This document shows positions 24,189 through 33,442 of a stretch of 62,742 bases of DNA, piece after piece (positions within the stretch are counted from its first letter, which is position 1; each line of letters starts with the position of its first letter). The DNA lies in NCBI RefSeq assembly GCF_008520305.1, contig NZ_ML703257.1:26831-89572 (forward strand). Reading direction: 5' to 3'. The translations under genes and the position numbers were made by a program. Origin of the DNA: Mesorhizobium sp. SARCC-RB16n. GTDB taxonomy: Bacteria; Pseudomonadota; Alphaproteobacteria; Rhizobiales; Rhizobiaceae. The notes under the pieces are model-generated. The model saw only the letters and a program-made list of their open reading frames with translations, ran no database searches and was not told the origin of the DNA.

Positions 24189-25714
24189 TAGAGCCCGAGC
24201 TTGGCGGCAAGCCCGATGCGCTGCAGCTTGCCGGTCGCGCCCTTGGGGATCTCGTCCAGGATCAGCACCTTGCGCGGCACCTTGAAGTCGGCGAGCCGTG
24301 TCGCGGCGTGGGCGCGGATGTCGCCCTCGGTGGCGCTCATGCCTTCGCGCAGCACCACGGCCGCCGCCACCTCCTCGCCGAGCTTGTCATGCGGCATGGC
24401 GAAGGTGACGACCTGCGCCACCGCCGGATGGTCCATCAGCACGTCGTCGACCTCAAGCGGCGAGATCTTCTCGCCGCCGCGATTGATGATCTCCTTCAGC
24501 CGGCCGGTGACCCTGAGGTAACCGTCACTGTCGAGCACGCCCTGGTCGCCGGTGTGGAACCAGCCATGCGCGAAGGCCGTCGCGTTGGCGTCCGGGTTCT
24601 TCTCGTAGCCTGACGTGACATTGGGTCCGCGAATGACGATCTCGCCAGTCTCGCCTGGTTCGAGCAGCCGCCCGTCCGGTGCCATGACAGCCACCTCCGG
24701 CCCGCCGGCGGCGCCGACGCTGCCCGGCTTGCGCAGACCCGGCGGCAGCCGGTTCGACGCCATCTGGTGCGCGGCCTCGGTCATGCCGTAGGACTCGATG
24801 ACAGGACATCCGAAGGTCGCTTCGAGTTCCGTCATCACCTGCGCCGGAAGCGACGCCGAGGATGAGCGGATGAAGCGCAGGCGTGCCGCCGCCAGCGCTT
24901 CGGCATTGCGCGCCGCGCGCGCCAGTATCGCCTGGTGCATGGTCGGCACGGCGGTGTACCAACTCGGCCTGGCGTCGCCCAGCCACTGGAAGAAGCGCAG
25001 CGCGTTGAAGCCCGGCGTGCAATGGATGCTGCCGCCCGATGCCAGCGACGACAGCACCGCCGCGATCAGCCCATGGATGTGGAACAGCGGCATGATGTTG
25101 AGGCAGCGGTCGCTGGCCGTCAGGCCGAGCGTCGTGCCGATATGGCGGGCGGAGGCCGCGACATTGGCATGGCTGAGCGGCACCAGCTTGGGCCGCGACG
25201 TCGTGCCGGACGTGTGCAGCAAAAGCGCGATGTCGTCATCCCCCGCCATGGCGGACGCCGCCTGCGGTCCCACCGCCGCGCCTTCGATGGTGAAGCTGCC
25301 GGCCGGCGCGTCTGGCGGCACGATGAGCCGCAGCACGCCGATGCCGAGACGCTCGGCCACCGTCACCGCCGGGCCGGTCTCGTTCTCCGCGACGAGGATC
25401 GCCTTCGCGCCGATGTCGGTCAGGTAGAAGTCGAGTTCGTCGGCCCGGTAGGCGGGATTGAGCGGCGCCGTGGAGGCAGTGGTAGCGACCGCGATGAAGG
25501 CCGTCGCCATCTCAGGCCCGTTCGGCAGTACGATCGCTACCCGATCGCCCCGACCGACGCCGAGGGCGTGCAGTTGCCTGGCGATCGTCGTGATCAGCGC
25601 GCGCAGGCCGCCATGGGTGAGTGCGGGCCTGTCGGGTGCCAGGATGGCTGGCGCGGCATCGGCGCCGGCGACGAGGCGGCGGGAGAGGTCTGGATGATTT
25701 TGGGTCATGATCAC
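24188..25714 (-). CDS. AMP-forming acyl-CoA synthetase
   Basis: This 508-residue ligase activates a carboxylic acid with ATP and CoA. The adenylation motifs are LLLHTSGTTSRPKLVP near residue 165, ESYGMTEAAHQMASN near 300, HTGDQGVLDSDGYLRVTGR near 400, and the C-terminal PKGATGKLQR with catalytic Lys. The sequence resembles the short AAE3/oxalyl-CoA synthetase-like group, but the substrate is not determined. Starts at 25714 or 25708 (MTQNHPDLS) are both possible. It is 65 bases from the reductase gene downstream. Confidence 0.85.
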   Translation of the reverse strand: MIMTQNHPDLSRRLVAGADAAPAILAPDRPALTHGGLRALITTIARQLHALGVGRGDRVAIVLPNGPEMATAFIAVATTASTAPLNPAYRADELDFYLTDIGAKAILVAENETGPAVTVAERLGIGVLRLIVPPDAPAGSFTIEGAAVGPQAASAMAGDDDIALLLHTSGTTSRPKLVPLSHANVAASARHIGTTLGLTASDRCLNIMPLFHIHGLIAAVLSSLASGGSIHCTPGFNALRFFQWLGDARPSWYTAVPTMHQAILARAARNAEALAAARLRFIRSSSASLPAQVMTELEATFGCPVIESYGMTEAAHQMASNRLPPGLRKPGSVGAAGGPEVAVMAPDGRLLEPGETGEIVIRGPNVTSGYEKNPDANATAFAHGWFHTGDQGVLDSDGYLRVTGRLKEIINRGGEKISPLEVDDVLMDHPAVAQVVTFAMPHDKLGEEVAAAVVLREGMSATEGDIRAHAATRLADFKVPRKVLILDEIPKGATGKLQRIGLAAKLGL

Positions 25715-25776
25715 CGGCTATGTTTCATGTGACTGCTTGTGAAAGTCCAGCGCGCCAATTTTTCTATGTTGGCGCT

Positions 25777-25932
25777 GCCCCCACTCCGTCTCGGCTTCGC
25801 CGAGCCACCTCTCCCCACGTTGTGGGGGAGAGGAAAACCCCGGCCTTCAAAGGTTGCGACCTCGGCGTTTGGCATTTCCTCTTCCCCCATGAAATGGGGG
25901 AGAGGTGGCCGCGGAGCGGCCGGAGTGGGGGC
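25777..25932. repeat. Long imperfect palindrome, probable intergenic repeat element
   Basis: The ends GCCCCCACTCCG and CGGAGTGGGGGC are perfect inverted repeats. Inside them are two further hairpins: CTCCCCCAC-type arms around 25800-25830 and CCCCCAT/ATGGGGG at about 25886-25905. The total of 156 bases lies between two leftward genes and contains no gene. The structure and sequence resemble highly repeated palindromic elements of Mesorhizobium genomes, as I recall them. Confidence 0.75.
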
Positions 25933-25966
25933 CTGCGCTGCCATGCGATTAGTCGTGCCGTAAACC

Positions 25967-27553
25967 TCAATACCCCAGTGCCATCCCGTCCTTGCGCGGG
26001 TCCGATGCCCCCGTCAGCGTCCCCTTCTCCCAGTCGATCAGGACCGCCTGCCCGCCCCCAAGCGGATGGTGCGGCTCGGTGATGGCATGGCCGCGCCGGC
26101 GCAGGCCTTCGATCGCCTCGGTGGGTACGTTGCGCTCAGCCTCCACCATGCCGTCATTGTAGAACACCCTTGGCGCATCGAGCGCCTGCTGCGGGTCCAT
26201 GCCGAAATCGATCATGTTGGTCAGAAGATGGACATGACCGAACGGCTGGTAGCCGCCGCCCATGACGCCGAACGGCATCACCACGCGGCCGTTTTTCGTC
26301 GCCATGCCAGGCATGATCGTATGCATCGGCCGCTTGCCGGGCGCGATGGTGTTGGGGTGGCCCGGATCCAGGGTGAAGCTCGAACCGCGGTTCTGCAGCA
26401 CCACGCCGGTCTTCGGGCTGACGACGCCGCTGCCGAAGGAATAATAGGTCGAGTTGATGAAGGAGACCGCATTGCGGTCGCGGTCGACGACCGAGATATA
26501 GACCGTATCGCTGCCGGGCAGCTGCACGTCAGGCAGGTGGGTCATGGCGCGCTCGCGGTCGATCTCGGCGCGCAGCCGGTCGGCATAGGCGGCCGACAGA
26601 AGCTCTCCCACCGGCACCGGAACATGGTCCTGGTCGCCGACGTAGCGGTCGCGGTCGCGGTAGGCTAGCCGCCCGGCCTCGATCTCCAGATGCAGGCGCT
26701 CGGCCCCGTTGGGGTCGAGTTCGCCGAGCTTGAAGCCCGACAGCACGTTGAGCATCAAAAGCGCCGTCAGCCCCTGGTTGTTCGGCGGCATCTGGTGGAT
26801 TTCATGGCCGCCATAGCTGACGCTCACCGGCGCCACATAGTCGCCCTGGGTCGCGGCGAAATCCTCATGCGAATGCAGCCCGCCCAACTCCTTGAGCCGG
26901 CGCACCATGTCGTCGGCGACCGCGCCTTCATAGAATCCGGCGCGGCCGTGCTTCGCGATTATCCGCAAAGTGGCGGCAAGTTCCGGCTGCCGGTGCACGT
27001 CGCCGGCCTTCGGCACGGTGCCGCCCGGCAGGAAGATGCGCGCGCAATGTTCGTCGGCGGAAAGATCGATTTCCGGGTCGGCCCAGTCGAAGGCGACTCG
27101 GTCGTGCACGACATAGCCGTTCTCGGCATAGTGGATCGCCGGCGCCAGCACTTCCGCCAGGCCCTTGCTGCCATGATCCTCCAGCAGCCGGCACCAGGCG
27201 TCGATGGCGCCTGGCACGGTGACGGGATGCGGCCCTTGGAGCGGGATGCAGTCGAAACCCTTTTCCAGATACCAGTCGATGGTCGCGGCTGCCGGCGCCC
27301 GGCCGGAACCGTTGAAGGCGAGAACCTCGCTTTGTCCCTTGGGGCAATAGAGGACAAAGCAGTCGCCGCCTATGCCGGTCGATTGCGGCTCGACCACGCC
27401 CTGCACGGCAGCCGCGCAGATCGCGGCGTCCATGGCATTGCCGCCGGCGCGCAGCATCTCGATGGCCGCAAGCGTCGAGAGCGGATGCGATGTCGCGGCA
27501 ATCGCTTCGGTAGCACGGACCGGCGAGCGGCCGGGAAACTGGAAATCACGCAT
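25967..27553 (-). CDS. ggt: Gamma-glutamyltransferase family protein
   Basis: This 528-residue N-terminal-nucleophile hydrolase matches gamma-glutamyltransferases that lack a signal peptide. Motifs include GGNAMDAAICAAAVQGVVEP, TGIGGDCFVL, and the autocleavage site SDTVYISVVDRDRNAVSF near residue 348, where the Thr becomes the N-terminal nucleophile of the small subunit. RGSSFTLDPGHPN and PFGVMGG are typical of the small subunit. No leader is visible, so a cytoplasmic location and a role like acylase or glutathione/gamma-glutamyl amide cleavage are likely. Confidence 0.88.
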   Translation of the reverse strand: MRDFQFPGRSPVRATEAIAATSHPLSTLAAIEMLRAGGNAMDAAICAAAVQGVVEPQSTGIGGDCFVLYCPKGQSEVLAFNGSGRAPAAATIDWYLEKGFDCIPLQGPHPVTVPGAIDAWCRLLEDHGSKGLAEVLAPAIHYAENGYVVHDRVAFDWADPEIDLSADEHCARIFLPGGTVPKAGDVHRQPELAATLRIIAKHGRAGFYEGAVADDMVRRLKELGGLHSHEDFAATQGDYVAPVSVSYGGHEIHQMPPNNQGLTALLMLNVLSGFKLGELDPNGAERLHLEIEAGRLAYRDRDRYVGDQDHVPVPVGELLSAAYADRLRAEIDRERAMTHLPDVQLPGSDTVYISVVDRDRNAVSFINSTYYSFGSGVVSPKTGVVLQNRGSSFTLDPGHPNTIAPGKRPMHTIMPGMATKNGRVVMPFGVMGGGYQPFGHVHLLTNMIDFGMDPQQALDAPRVFYNDGMVEAERNVPTEAIEGLRRRGHAITEPHHPLGGGQAVLIDWEKGTLTGASDPRKDGMALGY

Positions 27554-27602
27554 TTTGGTCTGGATATCCTTGAGGCACTTGAAGCGAATGGGGCCGATGA
27601 AA

Positions 27603-28403
27603 TCAATGCCGGCGGCCGAAGATCTGCGCCAGCGACAGCAGCAGGACCGACAACACGATCAGGCAGGTCGAGATGGCGGCGATTGTCGGATCGATCTGGT
27701 CGCGCAGCGCGTTGAACATACGGCGCGTCAGGGTCGTGGTCTCGCCGCCCGAAATGAACAGCGAAACGACAACTTCGTCGAAGGAGGTGATGAAGGCAAA
27801 CAGCGCGCCCGAGACGATCGAGAAGCGGATCTGTGGCATCGTCACCTGCCAGAATGCCGCGATGCGTCCCGCCCCCAGGCTGCGCGCCACGCGCTCCTGG
27901 TTCATGTCGTAGGAGCGCAGGCCCGAAAGCACCGTCAGCACCACCAGCGGCAGCGCCTGCACGGTATGCGCGATGACCAGGCCGGTCAGCGTGTTGTTGA
28001 GGCCGATGCGTGCATAGAGGAAGAAGGTGCCGATGCCGACCAGGATCACCGGGATGATCAGCGACGCCGTGAGCAGCGCGTTGATGGTGCCGTTGAAGCG
28101 CAGCGTGCCCCTGTTGATGGCGTAGGCGGCCGCGGTGCCGAGCGGCGTCGCCACCAGCGCGGTCATGATCGCGACCTTCACCGACACGATCGTGGCGTCG
28201 CGCCATTCCAGCGACTGGAAGTAGCTTTGGTACCAGCGCAGCGACCATTGCTGCGGCGGGAACTGCAGCAGCGTCGAATCCGAAAACGACATGATGACGA
28301 TGATGATCGACGGCGCGATCAGGAACAACAGCACGAGGCCGCCGAGGCCGTAGAGCCACAGGCGTTGCCGGTGCGAGATCGGCAGGCCGATATCGCCACT
28401 CAT
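27603..28403 (-). CDS. ABC transporter permease, PotC type
   Basis: This 266-residue membrane protein has six hydrophobic segments and the permease EAA loop ERVARSLGAGRIAAFWQVTMP. It starts at ATG 28403, overlapping the stop of the upstream permease gene by 4 bases. It is the last gene of a spermidine/putrescine-type importer (binding protein, ATPase, two permeases). Position beside a carnitine cluster suggests an amine or betaine substrate. Confidence 0.87.
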   Translation of the reverse strand: MSGDIGLPISHRQRLWLYGLGGLVLLFLIAPSIIIVIMSFSDSTLLQFPPQQWSLRWYQSYFQSLEWRDATIVSVKVAIMTALVATPLGTAAAYAINRGTLRFNGTINALLTASLIIPVILVGIGTFFLYARIGLNNTLTGLVIAHTVQALPLVVLTVLSGLRSYDMNQERVARSLGAGRIAAFWQVTMPQIRFSIVSGALFAFITSFDEVVVSLFISGGETTTLTRRMFNALRDQIDPTIAAISTCLIVLSVLLLSLAQIFGRRH

Positions 28404-29323
28404 CGCGAACTCCATACGCCGGTGGCGCGCGCGCCGAGCAACCACTGGAACAGGCCCAGAAGCGCCAGCGTGACCACCAGCAGCACCACGCCGAGTGCAG
28501 CACCCGCACCCCAGTTGGAATAGAGGCTGGTGGTCTGTTCCATCCGCATCGCCCACATCACCACCTTGCCGCCGCCCATCAGCGCCGGCGTGACGAAGAA
28601 ACCGAGGCACAGCACGAAGACGATGACCACGCCCGAGGCAAGGCCAGGCAGCGACAGCGGAAAGAAGATCTGCCGGAAGGTCGCGGCCGGGCCGGCGCCG
28701 AGATTCATACCGGCGCGCAGGCAGTCGGTGTCGATGGTCTTCATCGAGGCGTAGAGCGGCAAAACGAGAAACGGCAGCAATATGTGCGTCATGCCGATGA
28801 CCACGCCCGAAAAATTGTTGGCGAGCGACAGCGGCTGGCTGATCACGCCGAGATCGATCAGCCAGCTGTTGATCAGGCCCTTGCGCTGCAGGATCACCAG
28901 CCAGGCATAGGTGCGCACCAAGACCGATGTCCAGAACGGCAGGATGACGAAGATCAGGCAGATCGAGGCCGCCCGGCGCGGCAGCTGCGACAGCATGTAG
29001 GCCAAGGGATAACCCAAAAGCACGCAGGCGCCGGTGACGATGAAGGCCACCTTGAAGGTGGTGATGAAGGTCTTGATGTAGGAGGCCTGCTCGAAGAAGC
29101 GTGCGTAGTTGGCGGCGCTGAAGGCGCCGGTCTCGTCGAACAGCGACAGCCAGAACAGCCAGCCGATCGGCACGATGATGATGGCGCAGACAAGGAACAG
29201 GCTCGGCGCCAGCAGCGCCAGCAGCCGCAACGATTCGCGCCGCGCATCGGCGCGCAGGGCCTGCGCGTTGAGGTCCTGCCCCGGGCCGGCAGCCTCTTTC
29301 AGGAGGAGGGATTGCGCGCTCAT
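28400..29323 (-). CDS. ABC transporter permease, PotB type
   Basis: This 307-residue permease has an N-terminal cytoplasmic tail of about 35 residues and six membrane segments. The EAA loop is CLRAGMNLGAGPAATFRQIFF. The ATG at 29323 overlaps the stop of the ATPase gene by 4 bases, and its own stop overlaps the next start by 4. The tight chain of overlaps shows translational coupling across the operon. Confidence 0.88.
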   Translation of the reverse strand: MSAQSLLLKEAAGPGQDLNAQALRADARRESLRLLALLAPSLFLVCAIIIVPIGWLFWLSLFDETGAFSAANYARFFEQASYIKTFITTFKVAFIVTGACVLLGYPLAYMLSQLPRRAASICLIFVILPFWTSVLVRTYAWLVILQRKGLINSWLIDLGVISQPLSLANNFSGVVIGMTHILLPFLVLPLYASMKTIDTDCLRAGMNLGAGPAATFRQIFFPLSLPGLASGVVIVFVLCLGFFVTPALMGGGKVVMWAMRMEQTTSLYSNWGAGAALGVVLLVVTLALLGLFQWLLGARATGVWSSR

Positions 29324-30405
29324 CCCTCGGCCGCCACCAGGATCGTGTCCTTCGCATCGAGACCGAGCATGATCGGCTGGCCGGGAGCAGGCAGCCTTGC
29401 CAGCACGTCGCTGCGGCAATAGTCGCGCAGCGTCAGCTGGCGGCCGTCGCTCAGGCTGGCGTAGCAGACGAAACTGTCGCCCTGGTAGATGATGTCGCTG
29501 ACCGTCGCATCGAGCACATTGGTGCCGGTCGACGGTTCGGTTGCCGTGACCAGCCGCAGCTTCTCCGGTCGCACTACCATCAGATGCGGACCCGCCGGCG
29601 GCGTCTGTGCGCCGGTCTGGATCAGCCTGTCCTGATACCAGACCGACCCGTTGCGGCTTTCGACCGGGATGAAATTCGATTCGCCGATGAAGCCGGCTAC
29701 GAATTGCGTCTTCGGCGCGGCATAGAGGGTTTCGGGCCGGTCGAGCTGTTCGATGCGTCCGCCGTTCATCACCGCGATGCGGTCCGACATGGTGATGGCT
29801 TCGCGCTGGTCGTGCGTGACATAGACCGTAGTCATGCCAAGACGGCGATGAAGCGCGCGCAATTCGATCTGCATATGCTCGCGCAGGCCCTTGTCGAGCG
29901 CCGACAGGGGTTCGTCCATCAAGACGATGCGCGGTTCGAAGACGATGGCGCGCGCCAGGGCGACACGCTGGCGCTGGCCGCCGGAAAGCTGGTCGACGCG
30001 GCGCTCGCCCAGCCCCTGCAGCTTCACCAGCTCCAGCGCCTTCTCCACGCGCTGCGCCGTCTCGGCGGCCGCGACGCCGCGTTGCTTCAGCGGGAAGGCG
30101 ATGTTGTGGAAGACGTTCATATGCGGAAACAGCGCATAGTTCTGGAACACCATGCCGATATTGCGCCTGTGCGGCGGCGTGGTGATGATCTCGTCGCCGC
30201 CGACCTTGATGCTCCCGCCATTGGCCCGGACGAAACCGGCCAGGATCATCAGCAGCGTCGTCTTTCCCGATCCGGAAGGGCCGAGCAGCGTCAGGAACTC
30301 GCCGGCTTCGACATCGAGGTTCAGGTCGCGCAGCACCGGCACGCTGCCAAATCTCTTCTCGATCCGGCGCATGCTGATCGGCAGCGCGGATGGTGCAATG
30401 GACAA
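29320..30405 (-). CDS. ABC transporter ATP-binding protein, PotA type
   Basis: This ATPase has Walker A GPSGSGKTTLL, signature LSGGQRQRVALARAI, Walker B IVLMDEPLSALD, and a C-terminal TOBE domain of about 100 residues. A TTG at 30405, with GGGAG 9-10 bases upstream, gives 361 residues; the ATG at 30372 would cut into the conserved start of the domain, and an upstream start at 30465 would run into the hairpin region. The start is therefore inferred. Confidence 0.87.
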   Translation of the reverse strand: MSIAPSALPISMRRIEKRFGSVPVLRDLNLDVEAGEFLTLLGPSGSGKTTLLMILAGFVRANGGSIKVGGDEIITTPPHRRNIGMVFQNYALFPHMNVFHNIAFPLKQRGVAAAETAQRVEKALELVKLQGLGERRVDQLSGGQRQRVALARAIVFEPRIVLMDEPLSALDKGLREHMQIELRALHRRLGMTTVYVTHDQREAITMSDRIAVMNGGRIEQLDRPETLYAAPKTQFVAGFIGESNFIPVESRNGSVWYQDRLIQTGAQTPPAGPHLMVVRPEKLRLVTATEPSTGTNVLDATVSDIIYQGDSFVCYASLSDGRQLTLRDYCRSDVLARLPAPGQPIMLGLDAKDTILVAAEG

Positions 30406-30436
30406 GATCGTTTTCTCCCGGGCAGAGACTGAAGGA

Positions 30437-30463
30437 GCGGGGCGGCGTTTTGCGCCGCCCCGC
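30437..30463 (-). terminator. Hairpin between binding-protein and ATPase genes
   Basis: A perfect 11-bp GC stem (GCGGGGCGGCG and CGCCGCCCCGC) with 5-base loop lies between the binding-protein stop (30481) and the ATPase start. Such hairpins often stabilise the binding-protein mRNA and reduce downstream expression so that the binding protein is made in excess. There is no U tract. Confidence 0.7.
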
Positions 30464-30480
30464 ATGTCAGGGTTCCGTGC

Positions 30481-31521
30481 CTATTGCTGGATCAGATTGT
30501 TGAACTTCTCCGTCGCCTCGACGAGATTGTCGCGCCAGAACTCGGCGTCCTGCAACACCTGCTTCTTGACGTTCTCCGGCGCCGAGTTGATGTCCTTGAT
30601 CCGCTCGGCGGGGATCTTGCCGGTCTCGAAGGCCTTCTCGTTCACCGGCCCATTGTCGACATAGAGCGGAAGATTGGCCTGCAGCTGCGGGCTGACGAAC
30701 ATGGCCAACGCCTTCATCGCCGCTTCTTTGTTCTTGGCGCCCTTGGGGATGACCATGCAGTCGGCGGTGAGCACGCCTTGGTCGAAGGAGAAGCTGACCG
30801 GCGCGCCTGCCTTCTTCAAGGTGCCGGCGCGTCCGTTCCAGATGCTCGCCATGTCGACTTCGCCATCCTTCACCAACTGCATGGCCTGGGCGCCGGAGGT
30901 CCACCAGGCGTCGACATGGCCGCGGATCTTGTCGACCGATTTCAGCGCGCCATCGATGTCGACGGGATAGACCTTGTCGATCGGCAGGCCCGAGGCGAGC
31001 GCCGCGACGCTCAATGTCTCCGTCGCCTGGCTGCTGCTCAACGCACGCCGTCCCGGAAATTTTTCCACGTTCCAGAAGTCGGCCCATGTCTTCGGACCTT
31101 TGTCGCCGAAGACGTCGGTCCGGTAGATCAGCACGACGGAGGTGTAGGAAATGCCGACCCAGTCGTCATGCACCAGCTTCGGGTTGATGCCGCTCTTGTC
31201 GATGACGCCGTAATCCAGCTTCTCGAACAGCCCTTCCTTCGAACCGCGCGCGCATTCGTCGGCGCCAAGCTCGGTGATATCCCACTTGACGGCATTGCCG
31301 GTCACCTGCAGCCGCACGTCGTCCAGGCCGTTGGTGGTGTCTTCCTTGATGGTGATGCCGAGCGCATCGGCGGTCGGCTTGAAGAAGGCCTTGGTCTCAG
31401 CCTCCTGATAGGTGCCGCCCCACGAGGCGACGGTGATCGTGTCTGCGGCGACGGCGGGCGCTGCCACGGAGGCAAAGAGGCCGGCTATCGCGAGAGTTCT
31501 AAAGCTGGTGGTCCTGTTCAT
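30481..31521 (-). CDS. ABC transporter periplasmic binding protein, spermidine/putrescine (PotD) type
   Basis: This 346-residue protein has a signal peptide (MNRTTSFRTLAIAGLFASVAAPAVAA) and a SBP_bac family fold: DTITVASWGGTYQEAETKAF, then TWADFWNVEKFPGRRAL, as in PotD-like proteins. It begins the leftward transporter operon; the ATG at 31521 is chosen because it opens the signal peptide. A candidate GntR operator lies 50-65 bases upstream. Confidence 0.88.
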   Translation of the reverse strand: MNRTTSFRTLAIAGLFASVAAPAVAADTITVASWGGTYQEAETKAFFKPTADALGITIKEDTTNGLDDVRLQVTGNAVKWDITELGADECARGSKEGLFEKLDYGVIDKSGINPKLVHDDWVGISYTSVVLIYRTDVFGDKGPKTWADFWNVEKFPGRRALSSSQATETLSVAALASGLPIDKVYPVDIDGALKSVDKIRGHVDAWWTSGAQAMQLVKDGEVDMASIWNGRAGTLKKAGAPVSFSFDQGVLTADCMVIPKGAKNKEAAMKALAMFVSPQLQANLPLYVDNGPVNEKAFETGKIPAERIKDINSAPENVKKQVLQDAEFWRDNLVEATEKFNNLIQQ

Positions 31522-31568
31522 TTCGGTTCTCCGACCGGTGTTCCCATTTGTTTTTGATTTGGCATGCG

Positions 31569-31585
31569 ATTTTGTATACAATTTT
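31569..31585. promoter_or_regulatory. Candidate GntR operator between the transporter operon and its regulator
   Basis: TTGTATACAA at 31572-31581 is a perfect palindrome flanked by A/T, within ATTTTGTATACAATTTT. FCD-type GntR regulators commonly bind TNGTATACNA sites. It lies in the divergent region between the binding-protein gene and the regulator gene, close to the likely promoter of the former. The link is inferred. Confidence 0.6.
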
Positions 31586-31718
31586 GAGTGTAGCTTCGGA
31601 AGCGGCGATGTCAACACCGCTTGCCGCGGCCTGCATTGGCGACGGGTTAACGGGAAGGGGGCGTGGCAAAGAGCGCCGACTTTGACTACAGCTACGCCTG
31701 AGAACACATCGACTTCCG

Positions 31719-32450
31719 GTGCAAGGACCGGAGAACTGGGAACGGAATTTGGCCAAGGAAACCAAGAACACGCTGCGCGACTCGGTCTATTCCGCGCTCA
31801 AGGCGATGATCGTGACCGGGCAGATCCCGCCGGGCTCGCGCGTCACCGAAAGCGACATCGCGGCGAAACTCAATGTGAGCCGCACGCCGGTGCGCGAAGC
31901 CTTCAACCGATTGGAGCGCGACGGCCTGGTCACCGGCCGGCCGCGCCAGGGCTATGCCGTCACCGAGTTCGACATCAACATGTTCCGGGAGGCTTTCGAC
32001 ATCCGCGAACTGCTCGACGGCCATGCGACCGAACTGGCGGCCGCGGCCGCGACCGAGGAGGACAAGGCGCGGCTGCGTGCCATGCTGGCCGAATGCGAAC
32101 GGCTGGCCGCCATTCCCGATCGCACGACGCGCGAAAAATTCCAGGAACTGGAGGTCGGCATCAACCTGCACCGCGTCATCGCCGAAATCAGCGGCAACGC
32201 GATGCTGCACGGCATGCTGTGCGGCATCCTCGACAAGTGCCAGCATTATGTCTGGACCGAACTCTTGTGGCTCGATGAATGGAAGATCGCCCGCGACGAG
32301 CATGCCGAGATCGTCGGGGCGATCTGCGCCGGCGATGCCGTCAAGGCCGGCGCCCTGGCCCGCGCGCATGTGAGGGGATCGCGCGAGAATGTGTTGCGCC
32401 TGCTGCAGGCGAAATCGGACTACCAGAGTTTTCTGGCCAAGGCGTCCTGA
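31719..32450 (+). CDS. GntR-family transcriptional regulator (FCD domain)
   Basis: This 243-residue protein has an N-terminal winged helix (ESDIAAKLNVSRTPVREAFNRL, residues about 40-65) and a C-terminal all-helical FCD ligand domain with DIRELLDGHATELAA and the metal-site His in INLHRVIAEISGN. Start is a GTG at 31719; a TTG at 31749 is also possible. Divergent from the Pot-like transporter, it probably controls that operon and may respond to the transported amine or acid. Confidence 0.83.
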   Translation: MQGPENWERNLAKETKNTLRDSVYSALKAMIVTGQIPPGSRVTESDIAAKLNVSRTPVREAFNRLERDGLVTGRPRQGYAVTEFDINMFREAFDIRELLDGHATELAAAAATEEDKARLRAMLAECERLAAIPDRTTREKFQELEVGINLHRVIAEISGNAMLHGMLCGILDKCQHYVWTELLWLDEWKIARDEHAEIVGAICAGDAVKAGALARAHVRGSRENVLRLLQAKSDYQSFLAKAS

Positions 32451-32468
32451 GCGGGACGGCCCTCGCCC

Positions 32469-33410
32469 CTACCAGGTCCAGCCGCCCTTTCCGAGCGTGG
32501 TCACCGCGTCGACGATCCGGGTGAAGCTCGCGCGGGCGCGGCCGACGCTATGCCTGGCCCTGAGGTAGCCATGCACCAGGCCGGGCTCTTCGAACCAGGT
32601 GGCGCGCCCGCCTGCCGCGACGATGCGGTCGCGGTAAGCCTCGCCATCGGATGACAGCGGGTCGCACTCGGCGGTAATCAGCACGGTCGGCGGCAGGTTG
32701 GCGAAATCGGCATCGGCCAGCGGCGACAGGGCGATGTCACCGGTCTGGTCAACGCCGCCGGTGCGGATGTGCTTGTAGAATTCGAGGTCGCGCACCGTCA
32801 GCATCGGCGCTTCGGCGTGCGTCACATAGGAGCCGCGCGAGCGATCGCCGCCGAGGCCGGGATAAATCAGCACCTGGCCGATCGGCCCCTTCGCATGGCC
32901 GCGCGTCGCGTGGGCAACCGCGGCGCAAAGGTTGCCGCCGGCGCTGTCGCCGCACAGCACGACCGGACGGTCGTAGCTCCCCGCGGCCCATTCGAAGGCG
33001 TTCATCGCATCGTCGAAAGCGACTGGATGCAGATGTTCCGGCGCCAGTCGGTAGTCGACCGAGACCACCTCATAACCGGTGCGGCCGCAAAGCTCGGCGC
33101 AGACATCGTCATGGCTGTCCAGTCCGCCGAGAATGAAGCCACCGCCATGGACATAGACCACCATGGCGGCCTCGTCCGGCGTCGCGTTGCGATAGATGCG
33201 GATCGGGATGTTGTTGGCAGCTGTGGTGATTGCGGTCGTCTCGGCCGTCACGCCTTTCGGATAGCCGGCAAAGAACTCGCGGCACATGCGGTCATATATT
33301 TCCCGCTGCTGGGCGATCGTGTAATCGATCGTGTCGGGCGGATAATAGGAATTGGTCCGCTCGATGAAGGCCCAGGTCTCAGCGTCGATGAGTTTGGTGT
33401 AGTCGGTCAT
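32469..33410 (-). CDS. Alpha/beta hydrolase, hormone-sensitive lipase family
   Basis: This 313-residue hydrolase shows the oxyanion-hole motif VYVHGGGFILGG near residue 85-98 and the nucleophile motif LCGDSAGGNLCAA near residue 157. An acidic residue in ITAECDPLSSDG and the His of LVHGYLR complete the triad. It is the last gene of the leftward carnitine cluster, 33 bases past the hydratase gene. It might serve as an esterase or CoA thioesterase of the pathway, but sequence alone shows only the fold. Confidence 0.8.
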   Translation of the reverse strand: MTDYTKLIDAETWAFIERTNSYYPPDTIDYTIAQQREIYDRMCREFFAGYPKGVTAETTAITTAANNIPIRIYRNATPDEAAMVVYVHGGGFILGGLDSHDDVCAELCGRTGYEVVSVDYRLAPEHLHPVAFDDAMNAFEWAAGSYDRPVVLCGDSAGGNLCAAVAHATRGHAKGPIGQVLIYPGLGGDRSRGSYVTHAEAPMLTVRDLEFYKHIRTGGVDQTGDIALSPLADADFANLPPTVLITAECDPLSSDGEAYRDRIVAAGGRATWFEEPGLVHGYLRARHSVGRARASFTRIVDAVTTLGKGGWTW

Positions 33411-33442
33411 GGGTTCTGCCTGGCGCCATCATCTCCGCAGTG

